Positions 8,676 to 18,093 of a DNA stretch of 64,000 nt are shown here, one piece after another. The stretch is from Serinibacter arcticus (lineage in GTDB: Bacteria > Actinomycetota > Actinomycetes > Actinomycetales > Beutenbergiaceae), in contig NZ_PYHR01000002.1 in the NCBI RefSeq assembly GCF_003121705.1, forward strand, positions 3,720,001-3,784,000, in the 5' to 3' direction. A program made the translations under genes and the position numbers. The first letter of the stretch is position 1, and every line of letters starts with the position of its first letter. The notes beneath the pieces were generated by a model. That model saw only the letters and a program-made list of their open reading frames with translations. It did not search any database and was not told where the DNA came from.

Positions 8676-9512
8676 ATGCTGACCGGTCGTCAACGCCTGT
8701 GGTGGACGCTCATCACCGCCGCCGTCCTGCTGTACGCCCTCTTCCCGGTGGCCTCGATCCTGGCGACGTCGTTCAAGCCGGCCGCCGAGCTCACCTCGGG
8801 CACCTTCCTGCCCTCGAGCCCGACGCTGGAGAACTACTCCCAGATCCTCGCCGGCGACGCGCAGGAGCTGTTCCTCTCCTCGCTGCGCAACTCGATCGGC
8901 ATCTCGATCATCTCGACGGTGCTCGCCGCGATCCTGGCGACGCTCGCCGCCTACGCGATCGCGCGCCTGGACTTCCCGGGCAAGAAGCTCGTCCTGATGA
9001 CGTCGCTCGCGGTGTCGATCTTCCCGGTCATCTCGATCGTGACCCCGCTGTTCAACCTGTGGCGGACCGTCGGCCTGTACGACACCTGGCCCGGCCTGAT
9101 CATCCCGTACCTCTCGCTCACGCTCCCGATCTCCATCTGGACCCTGACGGCGTTCTTCCGCCAGATCCCGTGGGAGCTGGAGCAGGCGGCCCAGGTCGAC
9201 GGCGCGACGGCGTACCAGGCGTTCCGTCGCGCGATCGTGCCGCTCGCTGCGCCCGGGGTGTTCACGACGGCGCTCATCGCCTTCTTCATCGCGTGGAACG
9301 ACTTCGTCTACGGCATCTCGCTCACGTCGACGTCGGCCGCGCGCCCCGTCCCCGCGGCGCTCGCGTTCTTCACGGGCGCCTCCCAGTTCGAGCAGCCGAC
9401 GGGCGCGATCTCCGCGGCCGCCGTCGTCGTGACCATCCCGGTGGTCGTGCTCGTTCTCCTGTTCCAGCGTCAGATCGTCTCCGGCCTCACGCAGGGTGCC
9501 GTCAAGGGCTGA
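8676..9512 (+). CDS. Sugar ABC transporter permease (MalG/SugB type)
   Basis: 278 residues, six membrane segments, EAA loop EQAAQVDGATAYQAFRRAI in the MalG-like position. It should form a heterodimeric channel with the preceding permease. The ribosome site AGGGAGG overlaps the end of the upstream gene. The ATPase gene starts 18 bp downstream behind a GGGAGGAG site. Confidence 0.92.
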   Translation: MLTGRQRLWWTLITAAVLLYALFPVASILATSFKPAAELTSGTFLPSSPTLENYSQILAGDAQELFLSSLRNSIGISIISTVLAAILATLAAYAIARLDFPGKKLVLMTSLAVSIFPVISIVTPLFNLWRTVGLYDTWPGLIIPYLSLTLPISIWTLTAFFRQIPWELEQAAQVDGATAYQAFRRAIVPLAAPGVFTTALIAFFIAWNDFVYGISLTSTSAARPVPAALAFFTGASQFEQPTGAISAAAVVVTIPVVVLVLLFQRQIVSGLTQGAVKG

Positions 9513-9530
9513 GGCCCGGGAGGAGTAGTC

Positions 9531-10808
9531 ATGTCAGCCATCACGCTCAAGAACATCGTCAAGGAGTACGGGGACGGCTACGCGGCGGTCAACGACGTCA
9601 GCCTGGACATCGCCGACGGCGAGTTCGTCATCCTCGTCGGCCCCTCGGGCTGCGGGAAGTCGACGCTGCTGCGGATGATCGTCGGGCTCGAGGACATCAC
9701 CGACGGCGAGCTGCGCATCGACGACGAGCTCGTCAACGACAAGGCGCCGCGCGACCGCGACCTGGCGATGGTCTTCCAGAACTACGCGCTCTACCCGCAC
9801 CTGACCGTCTACGAGAACATCGCGTTCCCGCTGCGGCTGACGAAGGGCGCCTTCAGCCACGAGGAGATCGACCGCCGCGTGCGCAGCGCGTCGACCATCC
9901 TCGAGCTCGACGAGCACCTCGACCGCAAGCCGGCCAACCTCTCCGGCGGCCAGCGGCAGCGCGTGGCCATGGGCCGGGCGATCGTCCGCGAGGCGCGGGC
10001 GTTCCTGTTCGACGAGCCGTTGTCGAACCTCGACGCCAAGCTCCGCGGCCAGATGCGTACGGAGATCGCCCGCATCCAGCGCACGCTCGGCACGACGACC
10101 GTCTACGTCACCCACGACCAGACCGAGGCGCTCACGCTCGGGGACCGCGTCGCCGTCCTGCGCAAGGGCGTCCTGCAGCAGGTCGCGAGCCCCCGGGCCC
10201 TGTACGAGCAGCCGGTCAACCTGTTCGTGGCCGGGTTCATCGGCTCCCCTCCCATGAACTTCCTGCCGGGGACGGTCGGGGACCAGGCCGTCTCGACTCC
10301 CTTCGGCGACATCCCGCTCACCGACGACCTGCGCTCCAAGGTCGGCGACCGCGGGATCGTCATCGTCGGCATCCGCCCGGACTCCTTCCACGACGTGGAC
10401 GACGCCGAGGCGCCCGAGGGGGCTGTGACGGTCGAGGCGGAGATCGACGTCACGGAGTGGCTGGGCTCGGAGCTGTACGCCTACGTTCCCTTCGAGAGCC
10501 ACGACGACGTCGCGGCCAAGCTCGAGGAGCTCGACCGGGATCTCGACGGCGAGGGGATGCGCACGCAGCTGGTCGTCTCCCTCGACGCGATGAGCACGCT
10601 GGCCGACGGTGACCGCGCGACGCTCTGGTACGACCCGACGGGCGTCCACCTGTTCGACCCCGAGTCCGGCGACAACCTCACGCGCGACCCCGAGCGCGCC
10701 GACACGCTCGACGAGCAGGGCGCCAAGGCCCGCAAGCGCGCGATCGAGCGGGCGCGGGCGAAGGCCGAGAAGGGCGAGGCGGAGGTCGCGGTCCCGAGCG
10801 CGGGCTGA
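9531..10808 (+). CDS. Sugar ABC transporter ATP-binding protein (UgpC/MsmX/SugC type)
   Basis: 425 residues. Walker A GPSGCGKST (37-45), signature LSGGQRQRVAMGRAI (about 138-152), Walker B AFLFDEPLSNLD and the switch His in YVTHDQTEAL. A C-terminal regulatory TOBE-type domain follows, with an Ala/Glu/Lys-rich tail. The subunit energises uptake at the inner membrane face. The ATPase sits in the operon, so it may be dedicated rather than shared. A hairpin follows at 10815-10844. Confidence 0.93.
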   Translation: MSAITLKNIVKEYGDGYAAVNDVSLDIADGEFVILVGPSGCGKSTLLRMIVGLEDITDGELRIDDELVNDKAPRDRDLAMVFQNYALYPHLTVYENIAFPLRLTKGAFSHEEIDRRVRSASTILELDEHLDRKPANLSGGQRQRVAMGRAIVREARAFLFDEPLSNLDAKLRGQMRTEIARIQRTLGTTTVYVTHDQTEALTLGDRVAVLRKGVLQQVASPRALYEQPVNLFVAGFIGSPPMNFLPGTVGDQAVSTPFGDIPLTDDLRSKVGDRGIVIVGIRPDSFHDVDDAEAPEGAVTVEAEIDVTEWLGSELYAYVPFESHDDVAAKLEELDRDLDGEGMRTQLVVSLDAMSTLADGDRATLWYDPTGVHLFDPESGDNLTRDPERADTLDEQGAKARKRAIERARAKAEKGEAEVAVPSAG

Positions 10809-10814
10809 CTGCGT

Positions 10815-10844
10815 GCGACGGCGGGCGCCCGCGTCCGCCGTCGC
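10815..10844. terminator. Hairpin between the transporter operon and the convergent dadA-like gene
   Basis: GCGACGGCGG pairs perfectly with CCGCCGTCGC (10 bp stem, 10-nt loop). It can serve both convergent transcripts. Confidence 0.65.
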
Positions 10845-10887
10845 CGTCCGCGCTGAGCGACGGGGGTCGATCAGCGCGACAGGTCGA

Positions 10888-12201
10888 TCAGCGCAGGGGG
10901 TCGAACGGCCGCAGCACGTCGGGCACCGTCCCCGTGACGACGGACTCGGCCACGAGCCGTCCGGTGAGCGGGCCGAGCGTGACGCCCCACATGCCGTGAC
11001 CACCGGCGGCGACCACCCGGGGCGATCGCGTCGGGCCGATCAGCGGCAGCCCGTCCACGGTGCACGGGCGCGAGCCCACCCACTCCTCGCGACGGTCGTC
11101 GAAGTCGGCGCCCGTGATCATGGGCTCGGCCGCCCGGCGGATAGCGGCGATCCGCCGCTGGTCCAGCGGTTCGCCCGGACGGCGGAACTCCATCATCCCG
11201 GCGACGCGCAGGCGACCCCGCAGCGGCGTGCACGCCACGCGCTGCGCCGGAAGGTAGAACGGCCCGCGGGGCAGGTGCTCGACCGGGACCGTGAAGGAGT
11301 AGCCGCGCCCCGCCTGCACGACGCGGCGCACGCCCACCGTGTGGGCGAGCTCGCCCAGCCGGGCGCCCGAGGCGAGGATCACGACGTCGGCGCTGCGGTG
11401 GTCGCTGTGGTGGTCACCCCGCGCGGTGCGCCCGCGCGGCGGCACCCCCTCGTGGTCGACGACGCGGACCCCGGCGGCGGAGTGCGGGCTGCCCCCTGAC
11501 ACGGACGTCACGCGCAGCCCCTCGACGATCTCGACCCCCTCGGAGCGGACGAGGTCGGCCAGCGCGGCGACGTAGCGGGGCGGGTCGATGTGGCGGGTGC
11601 CGTGCAGCCGCAGACCGGCACCGACCCGGTCGGAGGCCGCGGGGACGAGCGCGCGCACGCCGTCGCCGTCGAGCAGCTCGTGGGGAGCCCGCTGGCCCGA
11701 CTCCTCGATGATGCGCAGCTCGTGGAGGAGGGTCTCGCGCTCGGCCGTGCTCGCGTAGGCGGCGACGAAGGGCGCGTCGCCGTGCGTGGGTTCGGTCAGG
11801 CCGTGCGCGGCGAGCTCGTCGAACGCGTCGAAGACCATCGCGTTCAGCGGCACCAGCGCGCTCATGCTGCGACGCCAGGCGTCCCACGTGCAGTGGCGCA
11901 GGAAGCCGACGAGGAACCGCAGCAGGTTCGGGTCCGCCCGCGGCGGGATGTAGACCGGCGACGACGGCGAGGCCAGCGCCTGGAGGCCGGCCGCCAGGAT
12001 CGAGGGGTCGGGGAGCGGGATGGTCAGGCTCGGTGTGAGCCAGCCCGCGTTGCCCCAGGAGGCGCCGGCGGCGACGTGCTCGGCGTCGAGCACCGTGACC
12101 TCGAGGCCGGCGCGGCGCAGGTGGTGCGCGGTGGAGAGGCCGACGATGCCGGCGCCCACGACGATCGCGGATCGGGGAGCGGGGAAGCGACGGGCGGCCA
12201 T
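10888..12201 (-). CDS. FAD-dependent D-amino-acid dehydrogenase-like oxidoreductase (DadA family)
   Basis: 437 residues from the ATG at 12201, which has GGGAG about ten bases upstream and puts the dinucleotide-binding motif near the N-terminus; an upstream in-frame start at 12279 adds a poor-quality extension. SAIVVGAGIVGLSTAHHLRRAG is the Rossmann FAD motif, and the C-terminus has the DAO-family VGSRPCTVDGLPLIGPT and AAGGHGMWGVTLGP segments. Expected reaction: oxidative deamination of a D-amino acid or related amine; the substrate is unknown. Monocistronic. Confidence 0.85.
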   Translation of the reverse strand: MAARRFPAPRSAIVVGAGIVGLSTAHHLRRAGLEVTVLDAEHVAAGASWGNAGWLTPSLTIPLPDPSILAAGLQALASPSSPVYIPPRADPNLLRFLVGFLRHCTWDAWRRSMSALVPLNAMVFDAFDELAAHGLTEPTHGDAPFVAAYASTAERETLLHELRIIEESGQRAPHELLDGDGVRALVPAASDRVGAGLRLHGTRHIDPPRYVAALADLVRSEGVEIVEGLRVTSVSGGSPHSAAGVRVVDHEGVPPRGRTARGDHHSDHRSADVVILASGARLGELAHTVGVRRVVQAGRGYSFTVPVEHLPRGPFYLPAQRVACTPLRGRLRVAGMMEFRRPGEPLDQRRIAAIRRAAEPMITGADFDDRREEWVGSRPCTVDGLPLIGPTRSPRVVAAGGHGMWGVTLGPLTGRLVAESVVTGTVPDVLRPFDPLR

Positions 12202-12404
12202 GGGCCAGTCTCCCACTCGGTTCCGCGCAGGGCGAGGGGCCGCGGACGCGGACGTGGAATCCCCACGGGTCGGCGGCACGCGCGAGACTGGTCGGGCGCG
12301 GTGTCCGCCGTCATGGGTTTCTGGTCCCTGCCGCGTGCTCGCGCCAGACCTGCCCGTTCGCTCGACCGTTCCTCGTTCGAGCGCCCTCGATCCGGAGGTT
12401 CCTC

Positions 12405-12998
12405 GTGTCCCAGCCGTCCCCGTACGGCGGCCCCGCCGTCCCCGCCGCCTTCCTCGAGCAGCAGGCTGCCGACCTCCGCCGGAGCGCCCGTGGCCAGACG
12501 GTCGCCGCGGTCGTCAGCTGGGGGTTCGTCGCGCTGATCGGGCTCGGACAGGTCGCCCGGGTGTCCTCGGGTTCGCTCCTCGGCGGTGGGGCGGGCGGGC
12601 GCAGCGGCAGCTACCTGTTCGGGACGGCCGTCGGCGCCCTGGCCTTCCTCGCGGTCCCGCTCATCCTGGCGATCCGGTCGACCGTGGGGGCCCACCGCAA
12701 GCGCTCCCAGGCACGAGCGTTGGAGATGCAGGCACGGCAGTCGGCGTTCGGTGGCGTAGCAGGCTACGGCGACCAGGGCTTCGGGGCGTCGGGCTACGAG
12801 GTTCCGTCGTACGGGGCACCGGGTTACCAGGGTTACCAGGGCTACCCGAGCCAGCCGTCGGACGGCCGGCCCTCCGACGCCCCGTCCTCCGGGACGCAGC
12901 CGTACGGATCGCCGCCCTCCGGGTCGCAGCCCTACGGGACGGCGCCGTCCTCGACCGACGGGTGGGACCAGGACCGCCCGGTGCCGCCCGCGCGCTGA
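12405..12998 (+). CDS. Membrane protein with Gly/Tyr/Ser/Pro-rich tail
   Basis: 197 residues, GTG start preceded by GGAGG (about 12394-12398). Two hydrophobic segments (about 30-47 and 68-85) are joined by a Gly/Ser-rich loop. The C-terminal half has YG, GYQ and QPYG repeats and is probably disordered. The internal GTQPYGSPPSG / GSQPYGTAPSS pair is a short tandem duplication. Function unknown; similar tails occur on actinobacterial membrane proteins. A hairpin at 13011-13035 separates it from the convergent carbonic anhydrase gene. Confidence 0.75.
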   Translation: MSQPSPYGGPAVPAAFLEQQAADLRRSARGQTVAAVVSWGFVALIGLGQVARVSSGSLLGGGAGGRSGSYLFGTAVGALAFLAVPLILAIRSTVGAHRKRSQARALEMQARQSAFGGVAGYGDQGFGASGYEVPSYGAPGYQGYQGYPSQPSDGRPSDAPSSGTQPYGSPPSGSQPYGTAPSSTDGWDQDRPVPPAR

Positions 12999-13010
12999 GG
13001 GCGAGCGACC

Positions 13011-13035
13011 GCCGTCGGCCTTCTCGGCCGACGGC
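13011..13035. terminator. Bidirectional hairpin terminator
   Basis: GCCGTCGGCC / GGCCGACGGC, perfect 10 bp stem with a TTCTC loop, between two convergent genes. Confidence 0.75.
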
Positions 13036-13044
13036 GTCCCGGGC

Positions 13045-13728
13045 TCAGCTCTCGGGCTGGGCGCCGACGTCGCCCTGGACGGCGACGAGCTTGGCCTTGC
13101 CGTCCGCGAGGGCGTACTCGACGCCGACGACCGCGAGTCGGCCCTCGGCGATCCGCTGCGCGATGGTGGCGGAGTAGGCCGTCAGGGTGCTGGTGGTGTT
13201 GGTGACGTGCTCGCGCAGCAGGACGTCGGCGCTGGGGCTGTGCGGGAGCCCGTAGCGCATCGTCTCCTCGAGCGAGCGACGCGTGATGATGCTGGGGATG
13301 ACGCGGTCGACGATCGCGCGGACGAACCCGGGAGGCATGACGCCGGTCCGGAGGGCGTCGACGGCGGCCTGGACTGCGCCGCACGAGTCGTGACCCAGGA
13401 CGACGACGAGCGGCGTGCCGAGGATCTCGACGCCGTACTCGATCGAGCCGATCACCGTGGTGTCGATGACGTGACCGGCCGTGCGGACCACGAAGGCGTC
13501 GCCGAGGCCCTGGTCGAAGATGATCTCGGCCGCGAGCCGCGAGTCCGAGCAGCCGAAGATGACGGCGAACGGGTGCTGGGCGGCCGCGACGTCACGGCGG
13601 TGCTCGATGCTCTGCGCGGGATGGGTCTGGGAGCCGGAGAGGAATCGCTCGTTGCCCTCGACCAGTGCGGTCCAGGCCTCGGCGGGCGTGGTGGGACGGG
13701 GGGCGTTGATGGGCGTCGGGGTGCTCAC
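13045..13728 (-). CDS. Beta-carbonic anhydrase
   Basis: 227 residues with the beta-class zinc site: C60-x-D62-x-R64 in FGCSDSR, and H113 with C116 in LGHDSCGA. Catalyses reversible hydration of CO2 to bicarbonate in the cytosol. Length and motifs are normal. Transcribed alone; the start codon is ATG. Confidence 0.95.
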   Translation of the reverse strand: MSTPTPINAPRPTTPAEAWTALVEGNERFLSGSQTHPAQSIEHRRDVAAAQHPFAVIFGCSDSRLAAEIIFDQGLGDAFVVRTAGHVIDTTVIGSIEYGVEILGTPLVVVLGHDSCGAVQAAVDALRTGVMPPGFVRAIVDRVIPSIITRRSLEETMRYGLPHSPSADVLLREHVTNTTSTLTAYSATIAQRIAEGRLAVVGVEYALADGKAKLVAVQGDVGAQPES

Positions 13729-13819
13729 GCCCCGATCATCCCACCGTGGTGGCCATCCGACGCGTGGGTGTCCGCCGCGGAGTGCGAGGCGACCTCACGG
13801 CCGTGTCGACCGGCAGGGT

Positions 13820-14737
13820 TCAGGCTCCGCCGTCGAGCTCCTGGCGGGTGGGCGGGTTCGCGCCTGGTCGGGAGACCGTGATGGCTGCGATCCGGGCGGC
13901 CTGCTCCAGCAGCGAGGTCAGGCCGGTCGCGTCGAGGGCGGCGATCGCGTCGTGCCGCGCGGCGCCGAGCAGGCCGGTGGACCAGAGGCCGTCGATGAGC
14001 CCTCCCATGAAGGAGTCGCCGGCGCCCACGGTGTCGGCGACGTCGACCGCCGGAGCGGTCACGGCGACCTCGACCCCGGACGCGGTGACGGCGAAGGAGC
14101 CCTCGGCGCCCAGGGTGACGACGACGAGCGCCGGCCCCGCGGCGGCCCAGGCGCGGGCGACGTCCTGCGGCGTGCTGCCGGGCTCGAGCCAGGCGAGGTC
14201 CTCGTCGGAGACCTTGACGACGTCGCTGACGCCGACCAGCGCGAGGACGCGTGGTCGGACCGCGTCCCGCTCGCCCATGATCGTGGGGCGGAGGTTCGGG
14301 TCGTAGGTGAGGACGGCGCGGCGGCGGGCGCTGCCGAGGAGCGAGGTGACCTTCGTGGCCCCGGGCTCGATGACGGCACCGATCGAGCCGACGTGCACGA
14401 CGACGGCGTCCTCGGCGACCTGGTGCTCGGGATAGTCGATCTCGAGGTCGAAGTCGTAGGTCGCCGAGCCGGCGGAGTCGATGTGCGCCTTGGCCGTGGA
14501 GGTGCGGGCGGCCCGCTGGGAGCCGGAGGCGATCCGGACCCGGCTCGCCTCGAGGTGGTCGCGGACGAGGTCGCCCTCGGCGTCCTCGCCGAGCCAGGTG
14601 AGGAGCTGGACGTCGCGGCCGAGCCGGGCCAGGCCGATGGCGACGTTCGCGGGGGATCCGCCCGGGTAGGCGACGGGCTCGACGCCGGGACGTGCGACGA
14701 CGTCGACGAGGGCCTCGCCGATGACCAGCGCCTGCAT
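13820..14737 (-). CDS. PfkB-family carbohydrate kinase (fructokinase/ribokinase-like)
   Basis: 305 residues from the ATG at 14737, which overlaps the stop of xseB by one base (TGATG). The frame is open upstream to 15010 but that part is a shadow of xseB. Motifs: substrate loop YPGGSPANVAIGLARLG and the ATP/anion-hole motif DTVGAGDSFMGGL with the catalytic Asp. Fructokinase is the most common annotation for this subgroup; the sugar is not determinable here. Translation is probably coupled to xseB. Confidence 0.87.
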   Translation of the reverse strand: MQALVIGEALVDVVARPGVEPVAYPGGSPANVAIGLARLGRDVQLLTWLGEDAEGDLVRDHLEASRVRIASGSQRAARTSTAKAHIDSAGSATYDFDLEIDYPEHQVAEDAVVVHVGSIGAVIEPGATKVTSLLGSARRRAVLTYDPNLRPTIMGERDAVRPRVLALVGVSDVVKVSDEDLAWLEPGSTPQDVARAWAAAGPALVVVTLGAEGSFAVTASGVEVAVTAPAVDVADTVGAGDSFMGGLIDGLWSTGLLGAARHDAIAALDATGLTSLLEQAARIAAITVSRPGANPPTRQELDGGA

Positions 14738-14997
14738 CAGACGTCCTCGTTCCGGTTGCCGGCGGGCTGCTCGGCCGAGGCGGCCTCGCGCTCGGCGGCG
14801 ACCTCGCGCAGCCGGGTCCGGGCGCCGTCGAGCCAGGTCTGGCAGTGGGCGGCCAACGCCTCGCCCCGCTCCCAGAGGTTCATGGAGTCCTCGAGCGTCG
14901 AGGCTCCCTGCTCGAGGCGCTGGACGACGTCGAGCAGCTCGGAACGGGCCTGCTCGTACGTCAGGGTGGTCACGTCTACCTGCACCGGTGCGCTCAC
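14737..14997 (-). CDS. xseB: Exodeoxyribonuclease VII small subunit
   Basis: 86 residues with the XseB signature (LTYEQARSELLDVVQRLEQGASTLEDSMNLWERGEAL, about 12-48) and a charged C-terminal tail. The small subunit binds the XseA coiled coils to form the single-strand exonuclease. It follows xseA after a 9-bp gap in the same operon. Confidence 0.95.
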   Translation of the reverse strand: MSAPVQVDVTTLTYEQARSELLDVVQRLEQGASTLEDSMNLWERGEALAAHCQTWLDGARTRLREVAAEREAASAEQPAGNRNEDV

Positions 14998-15006
14998 GAG
15001 CCCAAG

Positions 15007-16290
15007 TCAATCAGAGTTCGGCGTGATCTCGGGGGTGCCGGGGACGCGCGGCGCGACGGCGACGGCGAAGCGCCCCTCGGCGACCACGGCCTCCAGCGCC
15101 TGGCCGGCCTCCACCTCGGCCGCGTCGCGGACGACGTGACCCTCGGTCGTGCGCAGCACGGCGTACCCGCGCTGGAGCGTCGAGGCGGGGGAGAGGGCGC
15201 GCACCTGGGTGGCGAGCGAGGCGACGCCGAGGGCGGCGCGTTCGAGTCGGTTGTCGAGCGACGTGCGCATCGTGCGGACCTCGCGGGCGAGGGCCTCCTC
15301 GCGAGCGGTGATCATGACGATCGGGTTGGCCATCACCGGGCGGCTGCGCAGCGCGGTGAGGCGGTCCTGCTCGGCACGCAGGCGCGCGCCGAGGGCGTGC
15401 TCGAGCCGGCGACGGGCGACGCCGAGACCCTGGCGCTCGGCGACGACGTCGGGCACGACGCGCTTCGCGGCGTCGGTCGGGGTCGAGGCGCGGTAGTCCG
15501 CGACCAGGTCGAGCAGCGGAGCGTCCGTCTCGTGACCGATGGCGGAGACGATCGGTGTGGTGCAGCCGGCGACCACGCGGACGAGGGCCTCGTTCGAGAA
15601 CGGCAGGAGGTCCTCGACGGAGCCACCGCCGCGGGTCACGACGATGACGTCGACGGCGGGATCGGCGTCGAGCTCGGTGATCGCGCGGCTGACCTCGCTG
15701 ACGGCCTTGACCCCCTGGACGGCGACCTGGCGCACTTCGAAGCGCACCTCGGGAAAGCGTTCGCGAGCGTTGACCAGCACGTCGTCCATCGCCTTGGCCT
15801 CGCGGCCGCAGACGAGGCCGACGCACGCGGGCAGGAAGGGGAGGGGGCGCTTGCGGCTGACGTCGAAGAGGCCCTCGGCGGCAAGCACGCGTCGCAGCTG
15901 CTCGATGCGGGCGAGGAGCTCACCGAGCCCGACGGGACGGATGTCGCGCGCCTGCAGGGAGAGGTCGCCCCGCTTGGCGTAGAACGCCGGCTTGGCGTGG
16001 ACGACGACGTGCGTGCCCGGCGTGAGCGGGGCGGTGACCCGGTCGAGCACCTCGGAGAACGCGGTGAGCCGGAGCGACATGTCGGCGGCCGTGTCCCGGA
16101 GCGTGAAGAAGCTCATGCCGGAGCGACGGTTGGCCTCGACGATCTGGCCCTCGACCCAGACCGGGGCCATCTTGCCGATGTAGTCGGCCATCTTGGCCGA
16201 CAGCAGCCGGAGCGGCCACGGGCGTTCGGCGGTCGTCTCCAGGGCGCGCTGCGGGAGCGGCTGGGGGTCGGGGGTGGGGGAGCTGCTCAC
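15007..16290 (-). CDS. xseA: Exodeoxyribonuclease VII large subunit
   Basis: 427 residues. An N-terminal OB-fold (about 30-125) is followed by the catalytic domain with DVIVVTRGGGSVEDLLPFSNE and SAIGHETDAPLLDLVADYRASTPT motifs, then a coiled-coil region. Degrades single-stranded DNA in both directions. Downstream genes are xseB and the PfkB kinase; a hairpin at 16303-16331 separates it from rmuC. Confidence 0.95.
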   Translation of the reverse strand: MSSSPTPDPQPLPQRALETTAERPWPLRLLSAKMADYIGKMAPVWVEGQIVEANRRSGMSFFTLRDTAADMSLRLTAFSEVLDRVTAPLTPGTHVVVHAKPAFYAKRGDLSLQARDIRPVGLGELLARIEQLRRVLAAEGLFDVSRKRPLPFLPACVGLVCGREAKAMDDVLVNARERFPEVRFEVRQVAVQGVKAVSEVSRAITELDADPAVDVIVVTRGGGSVEDLLPFSNEALVRVVAGCTTPIVSAIGHETDAPLLDLVADYRASTPTDAAKRVVPDVVAERQGLGVARRRLEHALGARLRAEQDRLTALRSRPVMANPIVMITAREEALAREVRTMRTSLDNRLERAALGVASLATQVRALSPASTLQRGYAVLRTTEGHVVRDAAEVEAGQALEAVVAEGRFAVAVAPRVPGTPEITPNSD

Positions 16291-16302
16291 GAGGACCAGC
16301 CT

Positions 16303-16331
16303 GCCGCACCGGCGGGGTGCGCCGGTGCGGC
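16303..16331 (-). terminator. Hairpin between rmuC and xseA
   Basis: GCCGCACCGGC / GCCGGTGCGGC, perfect 11 bp stem with a 7-nt loop, downstream of rmuC on the reverse strand. Confidence 0.65.
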
Positions 16332-16345
16332 TGTGGACGCCGCGG

Positions 16346-18010
16346 TCACGCGCTGGCGCGGCCGCGCGTGCTGCGGGAGGCCGAGCCGGACGGACCGGCG
16401 GCGATCTCGCCCAGGAGGTCGTCCTGGACGCCCTCGGCCTCGAGCGCGGCCTGCTGCTCGGCGCGGTCGCGCTCGATCTCGGCGTCGGTCAGCTCGACGG
16501 CGTGGAGGTCGGACTTCTGCGCCGGGACGGCGAGCACCTCCAGCGGCGGCGGGACCTCCAGGGCGGGCTCCAGGCCCTGCAGGGCGCTGAACTTCCGGAC
16601 CTGCGGGACCACGCGGGCGTCGAGCGAGGACGTCATCTTGTTGAACTGGTCGACCGTGCCGTTGAGCTTGCGCGCCAGCTGGTCGAGGTGGGTGCCGAAG
16701 GTGGCGAGGCGCTTGTGCAGCTCGCGGCCGACGGAGAACACCTGGTTGGCCTCGGCGGCGAGCTTCTCCTGGCGCCAGGTGTAGGCGACCGTGCGCAGCA
16801 GCGCGACGAGCGTGGCGGGGGTGGCCGGCACGACGTTCCGGGCGAACGCGTACTCCTGCAGCGTCGGGTCCTGCTCCAGGGCGGCGTTGAGGAAGACCTC
16901 GGACGGCACGAACATCACTGTGAACTCGGGCGTGGAGTCCAGGTGCGACCAGTACTCCTTGCCTGAGAGCTGGTCGATGTGGGTGCGCATGTGGCGGGCG
17001 TGCGCCGCGAGCCGCTTCGCGCGGGTCTGGTCGTCGCGGGCCTCCATCGCCTCGAGGTAGCCGTTGAAGGCGACCTTGCTGTCGACGATGATCTGCTTGC
17101 CGTCGGGGAGGGAGACCACGAGGTCGGGACGCAGCTTGCCGCCCTCGAGCTGCACCTGCTCCTCGAAGGAGACGTGCTCGACCATGCCGGCCGCCTCGAC
17201 GGTGCGGCGCAGCTGCATCTCGCCCCACTGGCCGCGGACCTGCGGGGCACGAAGCGCGTTGACGAGCGCCGACGTCTCGGTGCGCAGCATCTCGGAAGAC
17301 TCCTGCATGCCGCGGACCTGCTGCGCCAGCGAGGCGTGCGCCTCGAGGCGGGCCTTCTCCGCCGTCGTCATCTCGTCCCGCACCTGGGTGAGGGTCTGGG
17401 CGAGCGGCGCGACGAGCTGCTTCACGGCCTCCTCGCGCTTGGCGAGCTCGGCCGCACCCTCACCGTGCGTGCGCTTGAGGCGCTCCTCGGCCTGGGCGAG
17501 GAAGGCCTCCGTGTTGGCGGCGAGCGCCTTCTTCGAGAGCGCGTCGAACTCGTCGGCGAGGCGCTTGGTGTCCTCGCGCAGCTCCGCCACCCGCTTCTCG
17601 TTGTCGGCCCGGAGCGCCAGGACGGTCTCGGCGTGGCGCTGCTCGAGTGTGCCGACGGCCGTCGCGTGACGCTCCTCGAGGGCCTCGATCGTCGCCGCGT
17701 GGCGATCCTCCGCCTCGGCCACGGCACGGGCGCCGCGGCGCTCGGCCTCGCCGACGCGGCCGATGCCGTCGGCCCGGGCCTGCTCGACGGCGGCGTCGGC
17801 CGCGGCCCGTGCCTGTTCCACCGCCGTCGCGGACGCCTCGCGGGCCTCCGTGAGCTGCGCCGTCGCCCCCTCCAGCCGGGAGGTGAGGGCCGCGACCTCG
17901 GCGGCGGCCGCCGTGCGGGCGGTGGAGGTGCGTCCCTGGGCGAGGAGGTACCCGACGACCGCGCCGACGGCGAGGGCGAGGAGTGCCGCGAGGAGGGTTG
18001 CGATGTCCAT
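16346..18010 (-). CDS. rmuC: DNA recombination protein RmuC
   Basis: 554 residues. One N-terminal membrane helix (about 5-25) is followed by a long Ala/Glu/Arg-rich coiled coil (about 30-230) and then the RmuC domain with the WGEMQLRRTVEAAGMVEHVSFEEQ and VDSKVAFNGYLEAME motifs of the restriction-endonuclease-like fold. Known role: limits inversions and rearrangements at short inverted repeats. The coiled coil is somewhat longer than in many homologues. Divergent from ychF. Confidence 0.92.
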   Translation of the reverse strand: MDIATLLAALLALAVGAVVGYLLAQGRTSTARTAAAAEVAALTSRLEGATAQLTEAREASATAVEQARAAADAAVEQARADGIGRVGEAERRGARAVAEAEDRHAATIEALEERHATAVGTLEQRHAETVLALRADNEKRVAELREDTKRLADEFDALSKKALAANTEAFLAQAEERLKRTHGEGAAELAKREEAVKQLVAPLAQTLTQVRDEMTTAEKARLEAHASLAQQVRGMQESSEMLRTETSALVNALRAPQVRGQWGEMQLRRTVEAAGMVEHVSFEEQVQLEGGKLRPDLVVSLPDGKQIIVDSKVAFNGYLEAMEARDDQTRAKRLAAHARHMRTHIDQLSGKEYWSHLDSTPEFTVMFVPSEVFLNAALEQDPTLQEYAFARNVVPATPATLVALLRTVAYTWRQEKLAAEANQVFSVGRELHKRLATFGTHLDQLARKLNGTVDQFNKMTSSLDARVVPQVRKFSALQGLEPALEVPPPLEVLAVPAQKSDLHAVELTDAEIERDRAEQQAALEAEGVQDDLLGEIAAGPSGSASRSTRGRASA

Positions 18011-18079
18011 GACGTCAGTCGATCACAGACCTCCGACATCCACGCGGGCGACGGGCCGGGGGTCCGGGCCCCGAGCACC

Positions 18080-18085
18080 TAGAAT
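18080..18085 (+). promoter_or_regulatory. -10 element of ychF
   Basis: TAGAAT lies 8 bp upstream of the ychF GTG with no ribosome site between, consistent with a leaderless transcript. Confidence 0.55.
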
Positions 18086-18093
18086 GGCTGCCC

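Noticed and set aside
8699-10612. 637-codon frame overlapping permease and ATPase genes
   Set aside because: Out-of-frame shadow; the true genes have clear ABC transporter motifs.
14845-16590. 581-codon plus-strand frame over xseA/xseB
   Set aside because: Antisense shadow of well-recognised exodeoxyribonuclease VII genes.
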